This document shows, piece after piece, positions 1-8,678 of a DNA stretch of 64,000 nucleotides. The notes beneath the pieces were generated by a model that worked only from the letters and a program-made list of their open reading frames with translations, was not told where the DNA came from and did no database searches. The number at the start of each line of letters is the position of its first letter. Positions within the stretch are counted from its first letter, which is position 1. Made by a program: the position numbers and the translations under genes. Source of the DNA: Anabaena minutissima FACHB-250 (GTDB lineage: Bacteria; Cyanobacteriota; Cyanobacteriia; Cyanobacteriales; Nostocaceae); NCBI RefSeq assembly GCF_014697125.1, contig NZ_JACJRG010000017.1, forward strand, positions 62,001 to 126,000, given 5' to 3'.

Positions 1-554
1 GTGTTTTCTAAGTTGCGTGTATATAAGTCAGTCGAAATACTGTTGATCAGACGAATAATTTTTGCTGGGTTACCTGCGACTACAGCACTTTGAGGAACAT
101 CTTTTACAACTACAGAACCGGCTCCAATAACAGAATTATCACCAAGTTTAATTGGACCAATAATTACAACATTTGAACCGACATCTACATTGTTACCTAT
201 TTTCGGTGAAGCACTAATTGAGCCATCTGGTAATTTCTTATTACCAATAGTTGTTGAATGTCTCAAAGTACAATTTGCACCAATCACAGTTTCATGATTA
301 ACAACCAAACCATGACCATGTATAAGCTTAAGGTTTGAGCCGATTTTTGTATCCCAAGGTAACTCAATACCTAATACATACTCTACTATTAATTGATAAA
401 AAAAACAATACAATTTCGATATTTTTTTTCCAAAAATAGGTAAGTTTATCATTACATCATTCAACCGAAACATCAATAAAACCAAGCGAGACTTGAAGCT
501 TGTATCCTGATTAATTTGCCAATCTTGGAGTAAGTAATCAATTGTCTTATTCAT
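1..554 (-). CDS. Serine acetyltransferase-like hexapeptide-repeat acyltransferase (C-terminus cut by window edge)
   Basis: The reading frame opens at an ATG at 554 (MNKTIDYLLQDW) and stays open to base 1, so about 184 residues are visible and the stop lies outside the window. After an N-terminal helical part comes a left-handed beta-helix hexapeptide stretch with IGANCTLRHSTTIGN, IGNNVDVGSNVVIIG and LGDNSVIGAGSVVVKDVP, ending in the AGNPAKIIR motif typical of serine O-acetyltransferases (CysE) and related sugar acetyltransferases. The catalytic-type His is seen in LIHGHGLVVNHET. It is the last visible gene of a minus-strand exopolysaccharide cluster, so acetylation of a polysaccharide sugar is more likely than cysteine synthesis. 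That is inference from context; a CysE role cannot be excluded. It starts 79 bp after the preceding polymerase gene ends. Confidence 0.8.
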   Translation of the reverse strand, partial: MNKTIDYLLQDWQINQDTSFKSRLVLLMFRLNDVMINLPIFGKKISKLYCFFYQLIVEYVLGIELPWDTKIGSNLKLIHGHGLVVNHETVIGANCTLRHSTTIGNKKLPDGSISASPKIGNNVDVGSNVVIIGPIKLGDNSVIGAGSVVVKDVPQSAVVAGNPAKIIRLINSISTDLYTRNLEN

Positions 555-632
555 TTTTTTATCCAAAATTATATCAACAAAACTTATCTTTAAGAGACTA
601 GACTAGTTAAATTAAAGAGAATGATATTCTAT

Positions 633-2015
633 TTATTTGAATGTAATGTCCTCTCTAATTTGCTGTTCATTCCAATTCCAGCCAGCAACTGCTAACAAAG
701 TCCACCAATAGAAGAATAAGGTAGTATGACTCCAAATATTCTCAGTAATCATTCCCACAGGTATGGATGTCAGCATAGCTAGCAAAATAAAACACAAGTT
801 GCGTTGTTTACTGTTGTATGGTGTCTGCTGAATTAATCGCAAAAGATGTATGAATTGAGCAGCAAACAACGCCAAAAAAGTTACGAAACCAATGAGTCCT
901 CCTTCTACCAAGGCTCGGATGTAATCATTGTGGGGAAGAAATTCATTACCTACTGCTGGCATACTCAGCCCTAAACCATAACCAAAAATTGGGCTATTTT
1001 TCCAAGCATTAAGTAATAAATGCCATTGAGAAAGCCGCCAATTAAAGCTATTAGAATCTCCCTGTGATAATAGAATTGCCCGTGATATATCGATGTCTGG
1101 ATTAAGTAATGGTGTTTGAGCAATGGAGGCTAGACGTTGTTGTCCAAACTCTGTACTAGCAAATAGGGCAATAATTAACCCCAAAAACAATACTCCACTA
1201 ATTAGCTTGGCGAGATTTAATCTAGGAGTAATTAAAACTAGAACAAAAACTGCAATCATCATTAAGCTAAACAGGGTCTTGGTACTGACAAGGAAAAAAG
1301 AAATTAAGCCCAACAACATCAACCAAAACCAGTGTTGCTGTGTCCAGTTCAGCTTCCATAACGCAAGACTGATAAACAGTAACAAAAAAGTTGCAAAAGT
1401 ATTTGCTGTAACGAAAGTACCTACGATGCGATCGCTTGCTTGAAATATCTGCAATAACCCGATTGCGATCGGTAAGATGAGAGATAAAAATAGGCTAGAA
1501 ATCACTTTTTGGGGAGGAAGTCGATCCTTGAGCTGCATTACTAGTAAGTAGACCATTACCCAAGTAAATAGACGTACCCACTCACGGATACTAGCTGGTA
1601 AATATGCAGCGTCTAGCCCTAAAGCTCCTAGAGGTAGGAGAATAAGCCATAAGCCTTGTAGCAAAACCCAGCCAGCTAAAAACCACCAAAATCCATCAGT
1701 GCGGACAGTACGACCAGTTAATAACGACATTACTACATACAACAAAGTCAGAGCATCTAGCCCAATAGCAAAGGCGGCTGGTATCTGTTGATCTGAGAAC
1801 ATATCGAGTGAGCTACGCAGTATTAATAACCCCAATACGGATTGCTCAAAATAGGCAAAGAAGTAGCAAAGCGTCCCTACTGCGACTACAGCTAAAACTA
1901 GTAACTTAGGATTAGCACCTGCCAAGAATCCTGCAACTATACCAACCCCCACCCCTGCTAACCCAAGTAAGATTCCCAAAGCCAAAGAGCGACTTGAGTA
2001 TTGATTAGTTAACAT
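633..2015 (-). CDS. O-antigen ligase/polymerase-like membrane protein (Wzy/WaaL family)
   Basis: This 460-residue protein is almost wholly hydrophobic, with about 11-12 predicted membrane spans. A large loop before the last spans contains SQWHLLLNAWKNSPIFGYGLGLSMPAVGNEFLPHNDYIRALVEGG. The pattern of a GxG stretch followed by HNDYIRxxVEGG is characteristic of the Wzy_C/O-antigen ligase family, where a loop His helps transfer lipid-linked glycan. It overlaps the upstream co-polymerase gene by 11 bp, so the two are probably translationally coupled. With the co-polymerase/kinase and two glycosyltransferases it fits the polymerase of a Wzx/Wzy-type exopolysaccharide pathway acting in the cytoplasmic membrane. 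No flippase (Wzx) is visible in the window; it may lie beyond the left edge. Confidence 0.82.
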   Translation of the reverse strand: MLTNQYSSRSLALGILLGLAGVGVGIVAGFLAGANPKLLVLAVVAVGTLCYFFAYFEQSVLGLLILRSSLDMFSDQQIPAAFAIGLDALTLLYVVMSLLTGRTVRTDGFWWFLAGWVLLQGLWLILLPLGALGLDAAYLPASIREWVRLFTWVMVYLLVMQLKDRLPPQKVISSLFLSLILPIAIGLLQIFQASDRIVGTFVTANTFATFLLLFISLALWKLNWTQQHWFWLMLLGLISFFLVSTKTLFSLMMIAVFVLVLITPRLNLAKLISGVLFLGLIIALFASTEFGQQRLASIAQTPLLNPDIDISRAILLSQGDSNSFNWRLSQWHLLLNAWKNSPIFGYGLGLSMPAVGNEFLPHNDYIRALVEGGLIGFVTFLALFAAQFIHLLRLIQQTPYNSKQRNLCFILLAMLTSIPVGMITENIWSHTTLFFYWWTLLAVAGWNWNEQQIREDITFK

Positions 2016-4161
2016 CTTCAGACCCCAAACGATCGCTAGAAGTGTTAGACATTCCTTGAGTGGTCAAACGCCTTGTTGATTGATAGGCATGAACGGAATT
2101 GCGGTAATACTTTTCTGGCTCAGTAGCCATGTCATTCACCACACCTCCCAGTATGGGTATGCCGTTTTTTGTTAATTCTGATACTGTCTTTTGCAGAACG
2201 TCCTTGCGGGTCAAGTTCGGACGAGTTACCAATATAATTCCGTGACTTTGCTGCGTCAATATGGCAGCATCAATGCTTGCACTTAGAGGAGGAGTATCTA
2301 TAATTACTAAGTCAAAATGTGCTGCTGCTTCTGCCATCAGAGATTTCATAGCTGTAGATTCTAGTAGCTGAGAAGGATGGTGGTGTAGTTCTCCACAAGT
2401 TAAGACTGAAAGATTTTCAATTGCTGTTGGGCGGATCACGTCCATGAGAGATTGACTGTTTTCCAGTACCTCACTCATGCCCGGTGTTGGAGCTAAATTA
2501 AACAATTGATGTTGTACAGGTCTATGCAAGTCAGCATCAATAATCAATGTCCGGCGCGATAACATGGCAGAGACAGTAGCTAGGTGGGAAACTACAATTG
2601 ACTTGCCTTCGCCACAGAGGGAGCTACTGACAACAATCAGCCGCCCATTCTCACGACTGCGAAATTCTAGGGTCTTGAGGAGCATTCGATACGGCTCAAC
2701 CAAACCCATATCACTTAAAAAGCTGTCTGCTGAATCTAGCTTCAGGGTTTTAGCAGTTAGACGTGGTAATATTCCTAGGAGTGGCAACTTGAGTAATTCC
2801 TCCGCATCCGACGCACCCCTCAAGGTGTTATCCAACACTTCCAATAACAGCACAACCCCAACGGCTAAAATTATACCGAAGAAACCAGCAATTACTAGCA
2901 CGACTGACGGCTTAGGTGATGCGGGTGCATCAGGTATTGTTGCCTTGGCAATAATGCGGATATTGCTGACTATTTGAGCTTCTGCGATCCGTGCTTCTTC
3001 AAATTTGCTTTGTAGTAGTTTGAGAGAATCTGCCGCTTCTTCTCGTTGGCGAACCAGGGTGCTGAGGGCTTTTTGTTTAATGGGTAGTTGTACAAGACTA
3101 GTTTGGAGTTTAGTACGCTGGGTTTGGACAGTCTTGAGCTTCTTTTCCACAGCCGATCGCTCGATTCTCTGAGTAATGAGTTGAGATATCAAGGTTTGGG
3201 AAAGCTGATCATTGGCGACTGTTTCTGGAGCGATCGCCCTGTTGTTGGGTGACACCAGAGCTAATTTTTGTACATATAACGGACGGAGGGCATCCCGTCG
3301 TTGTATCAGGTTGAGCAAAGAGGGATGATCTTCTGTAAAACGCACACGAGTTTCAACTATCTGTGCCTCCAATTCCACCAATTTAGCTCGTAAATTTTTC
3401 AGTTCTTCATCATCACCACCACGTACTGCTGAATAGGCATTTTTGAGATTGCCAGCGTTAGTGATTTGCTCCAAGTCACCGATGCGAGACTGAATTTCTT
3501 GCAGTTCACCGACAAGAGTCCGCTCTTGACTTTCCACTGTCGCTATACTGTCTACTAGAGTTCTAGTTTGTTCTTCAATAGAGACAATCCCACTTTTTTT
3601 TCTGTAGATGCTTTCTGCTGCTTCAGCCATTTCCAGACGCGATCGCTGTTTGGGAACTTCTACTTCTAAAAATTTCCTCACAGAACGAGCTTCGGAACTA
3701 ATTGCATCCGCGCTTTCCTTGACCATTGTTTCTGATACAGCATTCAGAACTTTGGCAGCCAAAACAGCATCTGGCGATCGGTAGGTCAGTTCTAGTATGT
3801 TTGTCGCTGGAATAATTTTGACTTTCAACTTCTGGCTAAGTTCGGCGGTTGTGATTTTTTCTGGAGGGGAAATTTGTGCGATCGCTTTTTGCAAAACCTG
3901 TTGCGACTTAATTAATTCTGCTTGAGTAGCCAGTGGGTTAGAACCTCCTGGTGTAGTTGAAGATACTTGGCTGAGGTCGCGCCCCAATTGGGAAACGCTC
4001 ACCTGTTTTTCATCCAGGATTAGCCTCCCTGATGTTTCATACAAGCGTGGACTAACAGCTAAGTAGACCACTGATCCACCAATAACTGAAGCGAATGTAG
4101 CTATGGTGGGTAGACTACGCCGCTTCAAAACCTCTATTAAAGATGAAATTTCTGTTCCCAT
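2005..4161 (-). CDS. Polysaccharide co-polymerase with BY-kinase domain (Wzc/GumC-CpsD-like)
   Basis: 718 residues. A Wzz-type region begins with a membrane span near residues 20-35 (TIATFASVIGGSVVYLAV), followed by a periplasmic part rich in coiled coil (about 160-400), a second span near 420-445 and a cytoplasmic bacterial tyrosine kinase domain. The kinase shows Walker A CGEGKS (about 507-512), Walker A' LIIDADLHRP and Walker B LVIIDTPP. The C-terminus carries spaced tyrosines (KYYRNSVHAYQ), the usual autophosphorylation cluster. Such proteins set chain length and regulate export of capsular or exopolysaccharide by cycles of oligomerisation and Tyr phosphorylation. Fusion of co-polymerase and kinase in one chain is the Gram-negative arrangement. 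It lies 90 bp after the upstream glycosyltransferase and overlaps the polymerase gene. Confidence 0.9.
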   Translation of the reverse strand: MGTEISSLIEVLKRRSLPTIATFASVIGGSVVYLAVSPRLYETSGRLILDEKQVSVSQLGRDLSQVSSTTPGGSNPLATQAELIKSQQVLQKAIAQISPPEKITTAELSQKLKVKIIPATNILELTYRSPDAVLAAKVLNAVSETMVKESADAISSEARSVRKFLEVEVPKQRSRLEMAEAAESIYRKKSGIVSIEEQTRTLVDSIATVESQERTLVGELQEIQSRIGDLEQITNAGNLKNAYSAVRGGDDEELKNLRAKLVELEAQIVETRVRFTEDHPSLLNLIQRRDALRPLYVQKLALVSPNNRAIAPETVANDQLSQTLISQLITQRIERSAVEKKLKTVQTQRTKLQTSLVQLPIKQKALSTLVRQREEAADSLKLLQSKFEEARIAEAQIVSNIRIIAKATIPDAPASPKPSVVLVIAGFFGIILAVGVVLLLEVLDNTLRGASDAEELLKLPLLGILPRLTAKTLKLDSADSFLSDMGLVEPYRMLLKTLEFRSRENGRLIVVSSSLCGEGKSIVVSHLATVSAMLSRRTLIIDADLHRPVQHQLFNLAPTPGMSEVLENSQSLMDVIRPTAIENLSVLTCGELHHHPSQLLESTAMKSLMAEAAAHFDLVIIDTPPLSASIDAAILTQQSHGIILVTRPNLTRKDVLQKTVSELTKNGIPILGGVVNDMATEPEKYYRNSVHAYQSTRRLTTQGMSNTSSDRLGSEDVN

Positions 4162-4251
4162 TAGCTTTCTTCACCTCAAGTAGTTCGTAGGAAATCACAG
4201 ACTGATGCCTTCTGGAATTAACACCGATTTTTCATGTGCATATATCTAAAT

Positions 4252-5511
4252 TTATTTTTCTGAGACTGTGGCGTGTTCGGAAATTACTGTTTTCTGCACA
4301 ACAACTGCAATAGGAGTTTGTCGGATTGAGACAACTTCAGGTATTTTCATGGAATGAGATTCGGGCGTTTTGATATTTGCAGAGGAGTTCAACAGTGTTT
4401 TATATAATTTCAAATTCTCAGCCGTAATCTGTTCCCAGCTATAGTTGAGTTCTACATACTTTTGGGCATTACCAGCCATGATTGCTAATTCCTGAGGATG
4501 ATTCACAGCCCAGTCTAAGCAACTAATACAAGAGTCTAGGTTTCCTGCTTGAAAGAGTATGCCACGCTGTTCACTTAATAACTGCTGATGGGGTGGGATA
4601 TCACTTGCCATTACCGAGATACCTTCCCGCATCGCCTCCAACATCGCTAAAGGTAGTCCCTCCACATCAGAAGGTAGGACAAATAACCCTGCTCCCCTGA
4701 CCATTTCTGCTAGGCGTTCTCCTTGCAGTTCCCCTGCAAATAGGACTTCTTGATTCTCGGAAATGATATCTAATAGCTGGGAGACATAGGATTTAGTGTC
4801 GCTGATACCACCAGCCAGAACAAGTTTCCATCCTGGTGGTTTGAGCTTACAGAAAGCCTCAATGAGTAAGTCGGGACGCTTTTCTGGTACAAGTCTGCCT
4901 AAAAATAGAATATAGCGTCCTTCTATTAATCCTAGAGACGTGCCATAGGAAAAATTAGGGTCTGACTCTGCATAGTTGGCGGGAGCGTTAGGGATATAGA
5001 CTGTCTGTCTATCATAGGTTTGCAAAAAATAGGATTGCAAATCTTTTGAGACTACTATTAGTCCGTGGGCAAAGCGCACCGCGGCCTGTTCTCCTGCAAG
5101 AATCAGACGACTAGAAAAATTACCCCACTTAGCCCTTTGCCAGTCTAACCCCTGGCAGGTAACAACAATTTTTGCCTTCTTGGCGGTCAGTCTCGATAAC
5201 CAGGTAAATAAAGATGGCCCAAGGGCATGAAAATGAATGATATCATACTGCTTTCCAGAAGCAGCGATCGCTCCTAAAGCAGAGGTAATAAAAGCATCTA
5301 TGCCTCTAAAATCGAAACTCGGCAAGGAAATAACTTGGACACCCTGAAAGTCATAATTCTCAAACCAACGACAGTCAGTGTAGGAAGATCGGGCGAATAA
5401 ATCAACACTATGACCCTGCTCTACTATTCGGGGATATACTTCTGCACAATAATGTTCAATGCCTCCCTGTTTGGGTGGTAAACCTTTGACACCAATTACG
5501 GCTATTTTCAT
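4252..5511 (-). CDS. GT4-family glycosyltransferase, group 1
   Basis: 419 residues with a GT-B fold. The N-terminus reads MKIAVIGVKGLPPKQGGIEHYCAEVYPRI, the glycine-rich acceptor-side motif seen in rhamnosyl/galactosyltransferases of exopolysaccharide clusters. The C-terminal donor domain has FLGRLVPEKRPDLLIEAF and the EX7E-type motif in PSDVEGLPLAMLEAM, which binds the nucleotide-sugar. The last 40 or so residues, after YKTLLNSS, are low in homology signal and look like a variable tail. It lies 28 bp downstream of a second GT4 gene on the same strand and probably belongs to the same operon. The sugar donor cannot be told from sequence alone. Confidence 0.88.
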   Translation of the reverse strand: MKIAVIGVKGLPPKQGGIEHYCAEVYPRIVEQGHSVDLFARSSYTDCRWFENYDFQGVQVISLPSFDFRGIDAFITSALGAIAASGKQYDIIHFHALGPSLFTWLSRLTAKKAKIVVTCQGLDWQRAKWGNFSSRLILAGEQAAVRFAHGLIVVSKDLQSYFLQTYDRQTVYIPNAPANYAESDPNFSYGTSLGLIEGRYILFLGRLVPEKRPDLLIEAFCKLKPPGWKLVLAGGISDTKSYVSQLLDIISENQEVLFAGELQGERLAEMVRGAGLFVLPSDVEGLPLAMLEAMREGISVMASDIPPHQQLLSEQRGILFQAGNLDSCISCLDWAVNHPQELAIMAGNAQKYVELNYSWEQITAENLKLYKTLLNSSANIKTPESHSMKIPEVVSIRQTPIAVVVQKTVISEHATVSEK

Positions 5512-5539
5512 AAATTTGTTCCCAAAACAATTAGTTCGA

Positions 5540-6757
5540 CTACGAACTCACAGATGAGAAAGTTCGCAATTCCCAACGATTGAGCATTTCTCCGTAGATA
5601 TCACCTATTACAGATGGGGCAGCATAGGGACGTGCTGTTCGTACACAAGAAACACTTGGATAATTTTCTGGATGTAGTAGTACCTGGCGTATACCATCTG
5701 CAATAGATTCTGGAGTACGTTGAGAACAAACTACTCCACTACCATCTGTCAACAATTTTGGGGTTTCACCAGTTCGAGTTGTGACGACCGGAGTCCCACT
5801 AGCAAGTGCTTCCAGAACGACTAAAGGTAACCCTTCGTATACACTACTGAGGACAAAGACATTGCAGATACGATGCAACTTAGATAGTTCTGTTTGGTTA
5901 ATCGCTCCTAGCATTGTCACTCTTTCAGTTAAACTGAGGCGATTAATTTCAGCACGAATGTTCGTTGCTAACTCTCCATCTCCAGCTATGAGTAGATGAG
6001 TCTGGGATTCATTTAAAGCTGCAAATCCACGTACTAACAAAAGTGGATCTTTTTGTGGATGCAATCGACCAGCAAACAGAATAAAACGTGTTTCTGGAAC
6101 TAAACCCAATCTTAAAGCCAGTTCGCGCCTTTTTATTTCCCGTTCTTGATGACTCAACGGATAGAAAATTTCATCGTCAAATGAATTTTTGATGTAGGCA
6201 ATGCGATCGCCCAAACTAGGGTAACGTTGACGATATAATTCAGCCGAATCACTATTACACGATAAAATTTGGCTAAACTGACGAACTAACAAACTTTCCA
6301 AGGCAAAATATGCCGCCGGAAATCTACGCCACAAAATCGCTTTTTTATCCCCCGCAGTTTGCATTTGTGTATGAATATCGTTGTGAATAAACAGGGTTTT
6401 CTCTCCCTGCCAATTCAATGCAGCTAAAGTTGGTTCTAACCTATGAAAATGCATTAAGTCTGAAGCAAAGCAACGCCCTAAAAGTGAATTTGTATACTTA
6501 ACTGTGGTTGGTATTAGACTCCGAAAATTATCATTTTCTACGGTAAATAGAGGCATAAAACTAATTTCTCTACCAGAAAATTCTGCTTTTTGCCACTTCA
6601 GCATTGGCTGACACTTATCATGTCCTGTTCCTACAAGCCGTAAATCAAATTCGCTAGGTGCATACTTGATAAATAAGCTAATAAGGGTTTGAATGCCCCC
6701 AATACTCGTATGCCAAGGATTGAACTGGTAAAAAATTGTCAGAATAGGTTTATGCAT
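5540..6757 (-). CDS. GT4-family glycosyltransferase, first gene of the exopolysaccharide operon
   Basis: 405 residues, GT-B fold. The N-terminal half has PWHTSIGGIQTLISLFI (acceptor-side glycine loop). The C-terminal half has FAGRLHPQKDPLLLVRGF and VLSSVYEGLPLVVLEALASGTPVV, the EX7E nucleotide-sugar site of GT4 enzymes. It is the most upstream gene of the minus-strand cluster and is preceded by about 1.5 kb without a convincing gene, so the operon promoter should lie just above 6757. It differs clearly from its neighbour at 4252-5511, so it is not a recent duplicate; the two probably add different sugars to the repeat unit. Substrate unknown. Confidence 0.88.
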   Translation of the reverse strand: MHKPILTIFYQFNPWHTSIGGIQTLISLFIKYAPSEFDLRLVGTGHDKCQPMLKWQKAEFSGREISFMPLFTVENDNFRSLIPTTVKYTNSLLGRCFASDLMHFHRLEPTLAALNWQGEKTLFIHNDIHTQMQTAGDKKAILWRRFPAAYFALESLLVRQFSQILSCNSDSAELYRQRYPSLGDRIAYIKNSFDDEIFYPLSHQEREIKRRELALRLGLVPETRFILFAGRLHPQKDPLLLVRGFAALNESQTHLLIAGDGELATNIRAEINRLSLTERVTMLGAINQTELSKLHRICNVFVLSSVYEGLPLVVLEALASGTPVVTTRTGETPKLLTDGSGVVCSQRTPESIADGIRQVLLHPENYPSVSCVRTARPYAAPSVIGDIYGEMLNRWELRTFSSVSS

Positions 6758-8230
6758 CTAGTCAATCCTAAATAATTAAAAGTTTCTATACTTTTCTTTC
6801 TCTCTACAAGCAATCCTTTGATCAACGAAATTATATTAGTGGAATAAATTCTTATTTCACTCAATTATTAAGCATTAACTATATGTTTTGTTTCACAGTT
6901 AAGCTTGAATATAGTTAGGTTATTGACTGCCAAATTGGTTGTGAAATGGCAATACAATTAAGTTAATACACAATAATATATCCTAGGTTTAGAACAAGAA
7001 GAAAATTGATGTTTTATTGATTTGCCTTAATTTTTTGATGCAACTATACAGCATATTGCAGGTTTATTAGTTGCAGAAATGAGAGGTTTTAAACAAATAG
7101 TTTAAATGCTTAGAATTAAGCAAATTGAGTGTAGTTGCAATGAAAATATCTAATGGGAGAAATACTTGTTTACTGTATTGCACCTACATAAAAAAACTAA
7201 CAAACCAGAGCTTTTATCAAATCTATCTTAAGGTGGATTATTAATCTTTATCTAAAGAATATGTATGATACGATTAATTGTGTTAAAAGACACTGATAAA
7301 AGCTATTAACAAGATAAAACCTCTATCAGGAGATAGATAGATATGGCTACTCACAATCATAAAATTCACTCAGCTAATTGTTTATTATTATGCAATTGAC
7401 TCTCATCTTGCACCAATAAAAATTGATGTAATTTTATTACTCAGTAAAAAACTAAAATCCTCAATTTAGCGATAAAAATCTATAAAAATGAGGTAGCTTT
7501 ATCGCGCATCTTTGGACTTTACCTGGGGTTGTATTTAGAGGTGCAAGATATGAGTTGACTTAAATCAGTTACAAAAAATGCTTGGAGACTTAGACCCGCC
7601 ACCAAAGCCTTCCACCTTCTTTGTGTGGTGTTTCGTCAAGGATTTAACTGATAACTATTTACTGTTCACCGTTCACTGTTAAATTCGATTTTTAGGCGGA
7701 ATTTGTAGTAGTACATTATCTTTTAGTAGGACAATTAAAGTCAATAGAAAATAAAATTACGTCACTACAAGTATTAGTTTTTAGAGGGTGTTTAAAAAGA
7801 GTCTTTCTATGTCATATTGAACCCAGCAAAGCGTTCGCGCAGCGTCTCGTAGAGAGTAGACTTCTTGCAAAAGTCAAAAAATGAGATATGTCATTCTGAA
7901 AGAAATGTAGAATATTTGAGATGTTGAGCGAAGCGAAACATGAAAGTTTAAGCATTTATGCAAGCAGTCTAGTATTTTGGATTGACTGTACCCACTTTCA
8001 AGAAACACATTCGGTGGAGTGAGAAATAGGGATGAGTTCTCAGCTAAAAGCTTGCGCTTTTTTCTTCAGGTTATATCGATAAAGGGGGAGGATGCGAGGG
8101 CTGCTCGCATCCTCCCCCTTTTGCCACCGACGATTATCATTCTTTTTGGGACTATTTTGAGTATTTCAACTAGTTGACAAAATGCACTTTATCTTTATCT
8201 TACGGATGCTAATAACCTGTCACCTCTAGC
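6758..8230. other. Long AT-rich intergenic region with repeats, no convincing gene
   Basis: The first 800 bp are strongly AT-rich and probably hold the promoter of the exopolysaccharide operon. An 18-codon reading frame starts at 7343 (MATHNHKIHSAN) after an AGGAG sequence, and a 34-codon one runs 7578-7682 (MLGDLDPPPKPSTFF). Both are too short to call. From about 7790 to 7990 the text is repetitive, including a GCGTTCGCGCAGCGTCTC-type palindromic block that recurs at 28282-28435. A perfect long hairpin lies at 8081-8121. Confidence 0.6.
8081..8121. terminator. Perfect 18-bp GC-rich hairpin, possible bidirectional terminator
   Basis: Left arm AAAGGGGGAGGATGCGAG (8081-8098), 5-nt loop GGCTG, right arm its exact reverse complement (8104-8121). 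A-tracts on the left and T-tracts on the right make it a plausible terminator in either direction. It sits 110 bp beyond the stop of the minus-strand MoaD-like gene. It could equally be a palindromic interspersed repeat. Confidence 0.5.
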
Positions 8231-8491
8231 CTAGCCACCGCTAACAGGCGGAATTAACACCACTTCATCACCATCTTTTAAAACTGTATTGGGTTCGACA
8301 AAAATTAAGTTAATCCCAAAGCGAGTAACATCACGCCATTGGCTGAGTTTGGGGTGTTCGGTAATCAGGCGATCGCACACTGCACTAACAGGTGTACCAT
8401 AGGGAAAATCTAACACTAGCTCTGGTACTCCATATATTTCCTGATAGACAGCAAATAATTTGACGGTGATGGTGATGGCAGAATTGCACAT
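8231..8491 (-). CDS. MoaD/ThiS-family ubiquitin-like sulfur carrier
   Basis: 86 residues with a beta-grasp pattern: ITITVKLFAVYQEIYG, then GTPVSAVCDRLITEHP, and a C-terminal KDGDEVVLIPPVSGG. The Gly-Gly end is the site that is adenylated and thiocarboxylated in MoaD (small subunit of molybdopterin synthase) and ThiS. The PPVSGG ending and the length fit MoaD better than ThiS. No MoaE, MoeB or threonine synthase gene is next to it, so the partner is not shown by context. The long spacer downstream ends in a strong hairpin at 8081-8121. The ATG at 8491 gives the normal family length. Confidence 0.78.
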   Translation of the reverse strand: MCNSAITITVKLFAVYQEIYGVPELVLDFPYGTPVSAVCDRLITEHPKLSQWRDVTRFGINLIFVEPNTVLKDGDEVVLIPPVSGG

Positions 8492-8678
8492 ATAATTTTA
8501 TCGTCCGGGGTTTTACGGTACGAGCCTTATTAAGGACGTAGACTAGATTGACAAGGTTTCTAACGTTTGGGCGATTATTTGAGGTTTACTGTTTACTATC
8601 ACTAACAAAAACCCTAACTTTTTGTTTTAACGGTCGTTATATACACTTTATTTAAAATTTATTTAATTTTTAAGCAAA

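Noticed and set aside
7553..7650. Minus-strand peptide frame ending VEGFGGGSKSPSIFCN, resembling a peptide precursor
   Set aside because: No ATG; a stop lies close upstream and no modifying enzyme is near.
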